Positions 1-5,252 of a stretch of DNA of 5,252 nucleotides are shown here, in pieces (the first letter of the stretch is position 1; each line of letters opens with the position of its first letter). The DNA lies in the NCBI GenBank assembly GCA_934667575.1, contig CAKUME010000098.1, positions 1 through 5,252 on the forward strand. The letters run 5' to 3'. The notes beneath the pieces are model-generated. The model did no database searches. It worked only from the letters and a program-made list of their open reading frames with translations, and was not told the DNA's origin. The DNA is from an uncultured Eubacteriales bacterium. Its GTDB lineage: Bacteria > Bacillota > Clostridia > Oscillospirales > Acutalibacteraceae. A program made the position numbers and the translations under genes.

Positions 1-492
1 GAGCTCAAGTTCATCAAGGACATCGTTGTCCGCACGGCGGACGCGCTCATTCAGGAGGCGGGCGTGGACATGAAGTACCACGTCGGCACCATGATCGAGA
101 TCCCGCGCGCCGCGCTCACGGCCGACGAGATCGCCAAGGAAGCGGACTTCTTCAGCTTCGGCACGAACGACCTGACGCAGATGACCTTCGGCTTCAGCCG
201 CGACGACGCCGGCAAGTTCCTCGGCGCGTACTATGATGCGAAGATCTATGAGAACGATCCGTTTGCGAAGCTGGATCAGAACGGTGTGGGCAAGCTGATG
301 GATATGGCTGTGAAGCTCGGCAAATCCACCCGCCCGACCCTGCACTGCGGCATTTGCGGCGAGCACGGCGGCGACCCGGTTTCCGTGGAGTTCTGCGACA
401 AGATCGGTCTGGACTATGTTTCCTGCAGCCCGTACCGTGTGCCGATCGCTCGGCTGGCGGCGGCGCAGGCTGCGATTCGCGATCAGCACTAA
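1..492 (+). CDS. ppdK: Pyruvate, phosphate dikinase, C-terminal part (5' end outside window)
   Basis: Only the last 163 codons are present; the frame is open at base 1 and ends with TAA at 490-492. PPDK interconverts ATP + phosphate + pyruvate and AMP + PPi + phosphoenolpyruvate in the cytoplasm; many anaerobes use it in PPi-linked glycolysis. The segment is the PEP/pyruvate-binding TIM barrel. Seen directly: GTMIEIPRA at window residues 29-37, whose Glu33 matches the family's Mg-binding Glu; GTNDLTQ at 54-60, whose Asp57 matches the second metal ligand; and CGICGEHGG at 116-124, in which Cys119 is the catalytic cysteine. The ending SCSPYRVPIARLAAAQAAI is typical of the family. The full protein is normally about 870-880 residues, so roughly four fifths lies upstream. 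Third positions are strongly G/C, as in a well expressed core gene. A strong terminator follows within 40 bases. PEP synthase and enzyme I share the barrel, but the motif wording fits PPDK. Confidence 0.97.
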   Translation, partial: ELKFIKDIVVRTADALIQEAGVDMKYHVGTMIEIPRAALTADEIAKEADFFSFGTNDLTQMTFGFSRDDAGKFLGAYYDAKIYENDPFAKLDQNGVGKLMDMAVKLGKSTRPTLHCGICGEHGGDPVSVEFCDKIGLDYVSCSPYRVPIARLAAAQAAIRDQH

Positions 493-530
493 GCATCGCG
501 TAAGCGCGTAAAGCGAAGATAAGCGAATCA

Positions 531-568
531 AACGGCCGCACCACTTGACTGTGGTGTGGCCGTTTTTT
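531..568 (+). terminator. Rho-independent terminator of ppdK
   Basis: A 14-bp stem pairs 531-544 with 551-564. It is continuous, with one G-U pair (538/557), closes a 6-base loop (TTGACT) and runs into six Ts at 563-568. It starts 38 bases after the ppdK stop codon. Strength and position make it the end of the ppdK transcript and insulate the genes downstream from ppdK read-through. Confidence 0.95.
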
Positions 569-589
569 GTATTTCGATCAGAAAAACGG

Positions 590-624
590 CAAGGCCGGTC
601 GTCCTGTTTGGATGGCCGGCCTTG
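590..624 (-). terminator. Long GC-rich hairpin, possible minus-strand terminator
   Basis: A 15-bp stem pairs 590-604 with 610-624 around a 5-base loop (TGTTT) and includes two G-U pairs when read on the + strand. On the + strand it is followed by ATATATCG, not a T-run. On the - strand the hairpin is followed, after a few bases, by five Ts (complement of the A-run at 582-586), so as an intrinsic terminator it works better for minus-strand transcription. No convincing minus-strand gene is visible between here and the promoter at 741. It may be a decayed second ppdK terminator, a read-through barrier or an mRNA 3'-end stabiliser. The hairpin is certain; its role is not. Confidence 0.5.
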
Positions 625-740
625 ATATATCGCTACCGATGACGGTATTGCCCAACAAAGATGCGGCCATGGGGAATGGTTTTCCGGCATCGCCCCAACC
701 GAGGCGGTTCCGCCCTTCAATCGTGTTTCGGTTTGAGTGG
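625..740. other. Intergenic spacer without recognisable gene
   Basis: Between the second hairpin and the promoter I see no ORF with a credible start or ribosome binding site on either strand. There is one small inverted repeat, AACCG-AGG-CGGTT at 697-709, overlapping a second GGCGG/CCGCC palindrome at 703-714. Either could be a weak operator or chance; neither overlaps the promoter hexamers. Confidence 0.5.
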
Positions 741-769
741 TAGAAAAATTCACAGAAGTATGCTATAAT
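741..769 (+). promoter_or_regulatory. Extended -10 sigma-A type promoter for the accessory gene block
   Basis: A perfect TATAAT at 764-769 is preceded directly by TGC (761-763), giving an extended -10 element. A 4/6 match to the -35 consensus, TAGAAA at 741-746, sits at the optimal 17-base spacing. Predicted transcription start is about 775-780, which is on or just before the GTG start codon of the acetyltransferase at 780. It is the first promoter after the ppdK terminator and probably drives the whole co-directional series of genes downstream. Confidence 0.8.
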
Positions 770-779
770 CATTCTGCTT

Positions 780-1337
780 GTGAGCAATGAACCAAAATGC
801 GATGGGAGTGTTGGTAGGGTAGAGCTCAGAAGGGCACTTGCTTCCGATGCGGAAGCGATATTGGATTATTGCAGGGCCGTTGGTGCAGAGTCCGAGAATT
901 TGACCTTTGGCGCAGAGGGTGTTTCCATCATGCCGGAAAAGGAACGGGAGTATTTGGAGAACATCCTGCACTCGGATCAGCAACTCTATCTGGTGGCGGT
1001 GGATGACGGTGAGATTGTCGGGACAGCCGTGTTCTCCAGCTTCCCAAAGGCCAGACTTGCACACAGAGCGGAAATCTGCATCTCCGTCAGAAAAGCCATG
1101 TGGGGCAAACACATCGGGACGCGCTTTATGGAGAAGATCTTTGATTTTGCCAAAAACACTGTCGGAACGGAAATCATTTCGCTGGAGGTTCAAAGTGACA
1201 ACGACCGGGCGATCGCACTATATAGAAAATTCGGCTTTCAGAAGATCGGAATATTTCGCGGCTTCATGAAAATAAACGGCCAATATGTGAGCTGCGATAT
1301 CATGGCTTTGCCGGTATATATGGGCAGTCAGCCCTAA
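780..1337 (+). CDS. GNAT family N-acetyltransferase
   Basis: 185 codons plus stop; a GCN5-related acyltransferase moving an acetyl group from acetyl-CoA to an amine. Substrate unknown. The fold starts at about residue 14 with the first strand (VELRRA). The strand before the acetyl-CoA site is at 98-103, and the pyrophosphate-binding loop (motif A) is WGKHIGT at 108-114. Motif B follows at 135-157 with DN.RAI.LY and Tyr148 in the usual general-acid position, then FGF. In motif A the glycine usual at the middle position (RxxGxG) is His111. The GTG start at 780 is chosen because it is the only in-frame start upstream of strand 1. It has no Shine-Dalgarno and lies only about 10 bases past the -10 box. 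The C-terminal half resembles ribosomal-protein or amino-acid acetyltransferases (RimI/MnaT-like), but that does not assign a substrate. A second GNAT gene follows after 30 bases. GC content is visibly lower than in ppdK. Confidence 0.88.
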   Translation: MSNEPKCDGSVGRVELRRALASDAEAILDYCRAVGAESENLTFGAEGVSIMPEKEREYLENILHSDQQLYLVAVDDGEIVGTAVFSSFPKARLAHRAEICISVRKAMWGKHIGTRFMEKIFDFAKNTVGTEIISLEVQSDNDRAIALYRKFGFQKIGIFRGFMKINGQYVSCDIMALPVYMGSQP

Positions 1338-1355
1338 CACGCCAATTCCGTTTTT

Positions 1356-1362
1356 GAAGGGA
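1356..1362 (+). promoter_or_regulatory. Ribosome binding site of the second acetyltransferase
   Basis: GAAGGGA ends five bases before the ATG at 1368. It fixes the start of the broken acetyltransferase gene and shows that translation initiation is still intact although the frame fails later. Confidence 0.7.
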
Positions 1363-1367
1363 ATCGT

Positions 1368-1890
1368 ATGGTATTTGAACGTATTACCACACCCAAGCAC
1401 CCGCTTTATGCCGATGCGGTTGACCTTTATCAAATCAGCTTTCCCCTGCACGAACAGCGCGAGCACGCGTCGCAGATAGAAATCCTCACGAATCCGGAAT
1501 ATCATTTTGATGTGGTCCGTGACGGCGACACGTTTGTTGGAGAGGTTTTGTATTGGAATATCGGAAACGCCCGGCTATATTGAGCCTTTCTGCGTTTTGC
1601 CCGCCATGCGGAACAAACACTACGGGCAGAAAATCCTCGCGGCGCTGCAGAATACACCTTTGATTCTGGAAATTGATCCGCCCGTGGATGAGATCTCCAT
1701 TCGGCGGAAAGGCTTCTACGAACGCTGCGGTTTTGTTGCAAATTCGTATGTTCACATTCATCCGGCCTATCACCGTGGGAATGCGGGGCATGCGCTTGTG
1801 ATCATGAGCTCGCCGAACATATTGGAGCCGGATAAATATGAACGGTTCAATCATTATCTGCAAAACACAGTCATGAAGAATACATGGTAA
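1368..1890 (+). pseudogene. GNAT family N-acetyltransferase, interrupted by a one-base frameshift
   Basis: The first part reads from ATG 1368 for 71 codons (start MVFERITTP, through DGDTFVGEVLYW) and stops at TGA 1581-1583. The same protein then continues in the +1 frame, from about YIEPFCVLPAMRN to the stop at 1888-1890. The second part carries the acetyl-CoA loop RNKHYGQK (1609-1632) and the late motif KGFYERCGF (about 1708-1734), so both halves belong to one acetyltransferase. Removing one base between 1557 and 1581 restores a protein of 173 residues, a normal length for a single GNAT domain, with no gap in the fold. The A-run at 1565-1567 and the C-run at 1570-1572 are obvious slip sites. 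As written, the product ends before the cofactor site and should be inactive. A sequencing or assembly indel is a real alternative, because the rest of the coding sequence looks undamaged and the ribosome binding site is good. Substrate unknown. Confidence 0.85.
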
Positions 1891-1916
1891 AGCGCAGTTG
1901 CCAAATTTTTATTTAC

Positions 1917-1922
1917 GGAGGG
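1917..1922 (+). promoter_or_regulatory. Strong Shine-Dalgarno deciding the methyltransferase start
   Basis: GGAGGG at 1917-1922 lies 8 bases before ATG 1931. This selects 1931 as the start over a TTG further upstream at 1898, which has no ribosome binding site and would add 11 residues foreign to the fold. Confidence 0.85.
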
Positions 1923-1930
1923 AAGAATCA

Positions 1931-2743
1931 ATGAACCATATGAATCGATTTGACGGCAAAGGCGAAATTTATGCGAAGGCCCGACCGAAATACGCCTTGG
2001 GGCTGTTTGATTATTTGAAAAATGCGCTGCACATTCCGGCCGGCAGCGTGTTCGCGGATGTCGGCTCCGGCACCGGAATTTTCACCGAGCAGCTGCTGAA
2101 TTGCGGCTATCGGGTTTTCGCGGTGGAGCCAAACGCGGATATGCGAAAAAAAGCGGAAGAAAAGCTCACTTGTCACGCGAATTTCGTTTCCGTTCCCGGC
2201 AATGACGCCGACATGAAGCTGCCCGACCACAGTGTTGATTATGTCACGGCGGCACAGGCATTCCACTGGTTTGACGCCGAAGCGTTCCAAAAGGAATGCC
2301 GGCGCGTGCTGAAGCCCGGCGGAAAAGTGATCCTCGTTTATAATTCCAGAGATGAGCAAGCCGCCTGCACAAAGGCACTTGCCGCTTTGCGGCGCAAATA
2401 TAATCCCGAATTTCATGGGTTTTCAAACGGCATCAGCCACGAAAAATGCATCGCCTTCTTTGCGGGAAAATGCGGCGTTTTCCGCGCCGAAAATACGCAG
2501 ACGTATGACCGGCAGGGATATATCGACCGCGTGCGTTCTTCTTCGTATTCCTTAAAGGAAAGCGATGACCGATACGCGGAGTATCTGAACGAGATCAACG
2601 AAATTTTCGATCGCTATTCGGAAAACGGCCGGATCTCCGTGCCGGTCGAAACGGTGGCGTATATCGAAACGGTTGCACGTGAGGGCGAGCCGCGCATCCA
2701 GGCGCCCGCCCATGGCTCGCAGACGCAGGCGGGAGATATTTGA
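1931..2743 (+). CDS. Class I SAM-dependent methyltransferase
   Basis: 270 residues from ATG 1931. A Rossmann-fold methyltransferase of the Methyltransf_11 (UbiE/SmtA-like) type, which transfers methyl from S-adenosylmethionine; substrate unknown. Residues 6-21 (RFDGKGEIYAKARPKY) match the usual lead-in. Motif I is DVGSGTGIF at 43-51; the acidic residue after strand 2 is Glu66 in VEPN; the strand-4 region is AAQAFHWFD at 107-115; and the post-motif LKPGGK is at 127-132. A variable C-terminal half with a YDRQGYIDR segment presumably forms the substrate lid. From memory of this group, relatives end soon after a VETVAYI-like strand. Here about 22 further residues follow, polar and Pro/Gly/Gln-rich, and they begin inside a 10-base direct repeat. 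The tail may be acquired by recombination, or the natural end may have been lost. It sits 40 bases after the broken acetyltransferase and 58 bases before the UvrA-like gene, so it is probably co-transcribed with both. Confidence 0.88.
   Translation: MNHMNRFDGKGEIYAKARPKYALGLFDYLKNALHIPAGSVFADVGSGTGIFTEQLLNCGYRVFAVEPNADMRKKAEEKLTCHANFVSVPGNDADMKLPDHSVDYVTAAQAFHWFDAEAFQKECRRVLKPGGKVILVYNSRDEQAACTKALAALRRKYNPEFHGFSNGISHEKCIAFFAGKCGVFRAENTQTYDRQGYIDRVRSSSYSLKESDDRYAEYLNEINEIFDRYSENGRISVPVETVAYIETVAREGEPRIQAPAHGSQTQAGDI
2646..2673 (+). repeat. 10-base direct repeat near the methyltransferase 3' end
   Basis: TCGAAACGGT occurs at 2646-2655 and again at 2664-2673, offset by 18 bases, so in frame. 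It makes the protein read ETVA twice (VETVAYIETVA). The surrounding 18-base units share 13 positions. It marks the point where the protein departs from the expected C-terminus, so it could be a small tandem duplication or a recombination joint. Chance is possible at this length. Confidence 0.5.
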
Positions 2744-2795
2744 CGCAGGAGCTGACACATTCGCCAAGCATGGTAATTACAAGAAATCGGAGTGA
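2712..2795 (+). pseudogene. Possible remnant of a TetR-type regulator N-terminus
   Basis: A 27-codon ORF (ATG 2712, stop 2793-2795) lies in a different frame from the methyltransferase and overlaps its last 32 bases. It begins with MA and a run of five arginines, then REIFDAGADTFAKHGNYKKSE. This follows the pattern of TetR-family starts, where a basic stretch leads into helix 1 (EIxDAAxxxFAxxGY). It stops where the helix-turn-helix should begin. There is no good ribosome binding site. If real, it is a stub left by deletion between the methyltransferase and the UvrA-like gene. The match is short, so coincidence cannot be excluded. Confidence 0.25.
2789..2792 (+). promoter_or_regulatory. Ribosome binding site of the UvrA-like gene
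   Basis: GGAG lies 9 bases before ATG 2802. Spacing is slightly long but acceptable. It supports 2802 as the start, which also matches the usual UvrA beginning (a short strand, then G.....NLK). Confidence 0.65.
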
Positions 2796-2801
2796 CCGCA
2801 T

Positions 2802-5252
2802 ATGATTGATCGAATTCAAATTCGCGGAGCGAAAGTGCACAATCTGAAAAACATCGATGTGGATATTCCACTGGGCAAAATTGTGGGCATTGCAGGCGTG
2901 TCCGGCTCCGGAAAATCCTCGCTGGCGCTGGGCGTGCTGTATGCAGAAGGCTCCCGCCGTTATCTGGAAGCCCTTTCCACCTACACGCGCCGCCGCATGA
3001 CGCAGGCATCCAAAGCCTGTGTGGATGAGGTGCTGTATGTGCCCGCCGCACTGGCATTGCATCAGCGCCCCGGCGTGCCGGGCATCCGCAGCACCTTCGG
3101 CACGGGAACCGAGCTGCTGAACAGCCTGCGGCTGATGTATTCCCGCCTGGCCTGCCATCGCTGCCCTAACGGACATTACCTGAAGCCCTCGCTGCGGGTC
3201 GCCGCAGGCAAGGAACTGGTCTGCCCGGAATGCGGCGTGCATTTTTATGCGCCGTCTGCCGAAGAGTTGGCGTTCAACTCGCAGGGCGCATGCCCCAAAT
3301 GCGGCGGCACAGGCAGCATTTGCACCGTGGACCCGGCCACTCTGGTGCCGGACGATTCCCTTACCATCGACGAGGGCGCCGTTGCGCCGTGGAACAGCCT
3401 GATGTGGTCACTGATGACGGATATCTGCCGGGAGATGGGGGTGCGCACGAACGTGCCGTTCCGGGAGCTGACGGACAGAGAAAAGGACATCGTGTTCCAC
3501 GGCCCGGCGGAGAAAAAGCATATTTTCTATCACAGCAAAAACACCAATCAGGCGGGCGAACTGGATTTTACCTATTTTAATGCCGTTTACACCGTGGAAA
3601 ACGCCTTGGCCAAGGTCAAAGACGAAAAAGGCATGAAGCGGGTGGAAAAATTCCTGCGGGAGGACGTTTGCCCGGAGTGCCAAGGCACACGCCTGTCGGC
3701 CGCGGCCCGTGCGCCAAAGCTGCGGGGCATTTCGCTGGACGAAGCCTGCACCATGACGCTTTCGGAGCTGGTCGCATGGGTGCAGGGTGTGCCGGACAGC
3801 CTGCCGGAAGCGATGCGCCCCATGGCGCAAAGCATTTGCGAATCGTTTGCAGGCACGGCCAAGCGATTGATGGACTTGGGGCTGGGCTACCTGACCCTGG
3901 ATCGCGCGGCGTCCACGCTTTCCACCGGCGAGCGGCAGCGGATGCAGCTGGCCCGCGCGGTGCGCAACCGCACCACCGGGGTGCTATATGTGCTGGACGA
4001 ACCGTCCATCGGGCTGCACCCCTCCAACATCGTGGGGCTCACCGGCGTGATGCAGGATCTGGTGGCGGACGGCAACTCCGTGATTTTGGTGGATCACGAC
4101 ACGCAGATTCTAAAGGAAGCGGACTGGATTGTGGAAATGGGCCCGGAGGCGGGCGCAAAGGGCGGCCATGTGATTGCACAGGGAACGGTGCCTGCCATCG
4201 AGACGGACCCGGCCTCCCAAATCGGGCCGTTCCTTTCCGGCAAGGCCGAAACCAAGCTGCGCGCCTGCGCCGCAAAAGAGGAGCTGTTTGCCAACGGAGT
4301 CGTCCACCTTTCGACCGGAACCATCCACACGGTTCGGCCGTTGGACGTGGACATTCCCAAGGGGCGGCTCACCGTGGTCACCGGCGTGTCCGGCTCCGGC
4401 AAGACGACCATGGTGCTGGAAAGTCTGGTGCCCGCGCTGGAGGCGCAGATCGACGGCAAACCGCTGCCGGCGCATATCCGCGCGGTGGCCGCCGAGGGGA
4501 TTCGCCATATGAAGCTCATCGACGCCACGCCCATTGGGATCAATGTTCGTTCCACGGTTGCCACCTATGCCGGCGTGCACGACGAGCTGCGCAAGCTCTA
4601 TGCCCGGTCGGCCGCCGCCAAAGAAAAAGGCTATCGGGCCGGCGATTTTTCCTACAACACCGGCGCGCTGCGCTGCCCCGGCTGCGACGGTACCGGCGTT
4701 GTGAGCCTGGATGTACAGTTTTTGCCGGATGTGGACATTCCCTGCCCGGATTGCCGCGGTTCCCGCTATGCAAGGGCAGCCTACGAAGTGCGGCTGACCA
4801 ACAAGGCACAAGAAAGCGTCTCCTTGCCCGAGCTCATGGACATGGATGTGAACTCCGCCATCGACTTCTGCAAGGATATGAAAACCGTCAGTCCAAAGCT
4901 GAACGTGCTCCGGCAGCTGGGCTTGGGCTATCTGACGCTGGGCGAGGAAACGCCCAGTCTGTCCGGCGGCGAAGCGCAGCGGCTAAAGCTGGCCAGCGAG
5001 ATCGGCAAAACACAGACAGATTCCGTTTTTGTGTTCGACGAGCCGTCCATTGGGCTGCATCCGTTGGATGTGCAGGTGCTGCTTGGCGTTTTTCAGGCGC
5101 TGCTGGATCACGGCGCAACGGTGATCGTGATTGAGCACGATTTGGATGTGATCCGCAACGCCGATTATGTGATCGACATGGGGCCGGGCGGCGGCGATGC
5201 AGGCGGCCAAATCGTGGCGAGCGGAACGCCGGCCCAGATCCAAGCGAACCCA
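2802..5252 (+). CDS. UvrA-like tandem ABC ATPase, class II (no UvrB-binding domain), 3' end outside window
   Basis: An uninterrupted frame of 817 codons runs from ATG 2802 to the last base without a stop; probably only a few tens of residues are missing. Two UvrA-type ATPase halves are visible. NBD1: Walker A GVSGSGKS 32-39, signature LSTGE 373-377, Walker B with Glu400 followed by PSIGLHP, H-loop His432. NBD2: Walker A GVSGSGKT 528-535, signature LSGGEAQR 720-727, Walker B Glu747, H-loop His779. Zinc modules are C141/C144-C164/C167 and C625/C628-C648/C651, with extra CxxC pairs at 118/121 and 290/293. The insertion-domain region lies at about 200-285. Housekeeping UvrA (about 940 residues) has a UvrB-binding domain of over 100 residues between the first ATPase segment and the first zinc module. 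Here only about 20 residues separate the first CxxC (118/121) and C141, so that domain is absent. This matches class II paralogues such as Deinococcus UvrA2 and DrrC, linked to tolerance of DNA-binding compounds. Signature 1 has Thr375 in place of the usual Gly. Confidence 0.93.
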   Translation, partial: MIDRIQIRGAKVHNLKNIDVDIPLGKIVGIAGVSGSGKSSLALGVLYAEGSRRYLEALSTYTRRRMTQASKACVDEVLYVPAALALHQRPGVPGIRSTFGTGTELLNSLRLMYSRLACHRCPNGHYLKPSLRVAAGKELVCPECGVHFYAPSAEELAFNSQGACPKCGGTGSICTVDPATLVPDDSLTIDEGAVAPWNSLMWSLMTDICREMGVRTNVPFRELTDREKDIVFHGPAEKKHIFYHSKNTNQAGELDFTYFNAVYTVENALAKVKDEKGMKRVEKFLREDVCPECQGTRLSAAARAPKLRGISLDEACTMTLSELVAWVQGVPDSLPEAMRPMAQSICESFAGTAKRLMDLGLGYLTLDRAASTLSTGERQRMQLARAVRNRTTGVLYVLDEPSIGLHPSNIVGLTGVMQDLVADGNSVILVDHDTQILKEADWIVEMGPEAGAKGGHVIAQGTVPAIETDPASQIGPFLSGKAETKLRACAAKEELFANGVVHLSTGTIHTVRPLDVDIPKGRLTVVTGVSGSGKTTMVLESLVPALEAQIDGKPLPAHIRAVAAEGIRHMKLIDATPIGINVRSTVATYAGVHDELRKLYARSAAAKEKGYRAGDFSYNTGALRCPGCDGTGVVSLDVQFLPDVDIPCPDCRGSRYARAAYEVRLTNKAQESVSLPELMDMDVNSAIDFCKDMKTVSPKLNVLRQLGLGYLTLGEETPSLSGGEAQRLKLASEIGKTQTDSVFVFDEPSIGLHPLDVQVLLGVFQALLDHGATVIVIEHDLDVIRNADYVIDMGPGGGDAGGQIVASGTPAQIQANP

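Noticed and set aside
578..787. A 69-codon minus-strand ORF over the second hairpin, spacer and promoter
   Set aside because: It covers the hairpin and the promoter, has no ribosome binding site and no recognisable domain; more likely an accidental frame through a terminator region.
750..1193. A 147-codon minus-strand ORF opposite the first acetyltransferase
   Set aside because: The + strand frame has full GNAT motifs; the minus frame is compositionally featureless and starts inside the other gene.
1898..1926. Possible internal promoter (TTGCCA at 1898) before the methyltransferase
   Set aside because: The hexamer matches a -35 box, but the correctly spaced position falls in the Shine-Dalgarno, and no -10 sequence is there.
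1898..1930. Extended TTG start for the methyltransferase
   Set aside because: The Shine-Dalgarno GGAGGG at 1917-1922 fits ATG 1931; the upstream TTG has none and would run translation through the ribosome binding site.
2595..3242. A 215-codon minus-strand frame across the methyltransferase/UvrA-like junction
   Set aside because: It overlaps two supported genes, has a His/Gln/Ala-rich composition typical of shadows, and shows no domain.
4110..4811. A 233-codon minus-strand open frame opposite the UvrA-like gene
   Set aside because: Antisense shadow in GC-rich DNA, with no family motif or ribosome binding site, covered by a well supported gene on the other strand.
3668..5134. A 488-codon + strand open frame inside the UvrA-like gene
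   Set aside because: It is the out-of-frame shadow of the UvrA frame. Its translation is Arg/Ala/Gly/His-rich with no motif, whereas the frame from 2802 shows complete ABC and zinc motifs through the same bases.
1..5252. CRISPR array, tRNA/rRNA gene, insertion sequence or attachment site
   Set aside because: I looked for regular spaced repeats, conserved tRNA arms, transposase motifs and terminal inverted repeats and saw none beyond the short repeats listed.

Overview
The window looks like chromosomal DNA from a moderately GC-rich anaerobe of the Clostridia, probably Oscillospiraceae-like. This is inferred from the bacterial-type pyruvate phosphate dikinase, the strong purine-rich Shine-Dalgarno sites and the kinds of accessory genes present. 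No rRNA or other definitive marker is in view, so the taxonomy is only suggestive. Every recognisable gene lies on the + strand.

Layout. Positions 1-492 hold the C-terminal end of ppdK, closed by a textbook rho-independent terminator (531-568). A second long hairpin follows (590-624); its only T-run is on the minus-strand side. The rest of the 287-base gap is silent until an extended -10 promoter at 741-769. From that promoter a co-directional accessory block reads out: a GNAT acetyltransferase (780-1337, GTG start with almost no leader), a second GNAT gene broken by a one-base frameshift (1368-1890), a class I SAM-dependent methyltransferase (1931-2743), and a UvrA-like tandem ABC ATPase that is open from its ATG at 2802 to the last base (817 codons, no stop). 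Gaps between these genes are 30, 40 and 58 bases with no terminator, so a single transcript is likely.

The largest gene is the UvrA-like one. It keeps both Walker A/signature/Walker B/H-loop sets, two full CxxC-X19-CxxC zinc modules, and a further CxxC in the insertion region. It lacks the UvrB-binding domain, which places it with class II UvrA paralogues (UvrA2/DrrC-like) and not with the housekeeping excinuclease subunit. Together with small-molecule acetyltransferases and a methyltransferase it could form a stress or toxic-compound tolerance cluster, but nothing in the sequence names a substrate.

Signs of wear or assembly are visible: the frameshift in the second GNAT, and an unusual C-terminal tail on the methyltransferase that begins at a 10-base direct repeat and overlaps a 27-residue ORF resembling the start of a TetR regulator. 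I did not find a convincing new biological system. The most useful items are the UvrB-domain-less UvrA paralogue in its setting, the near-leaderless promoter/start arrangement, and the gene-debris junction at about 2645-2795.
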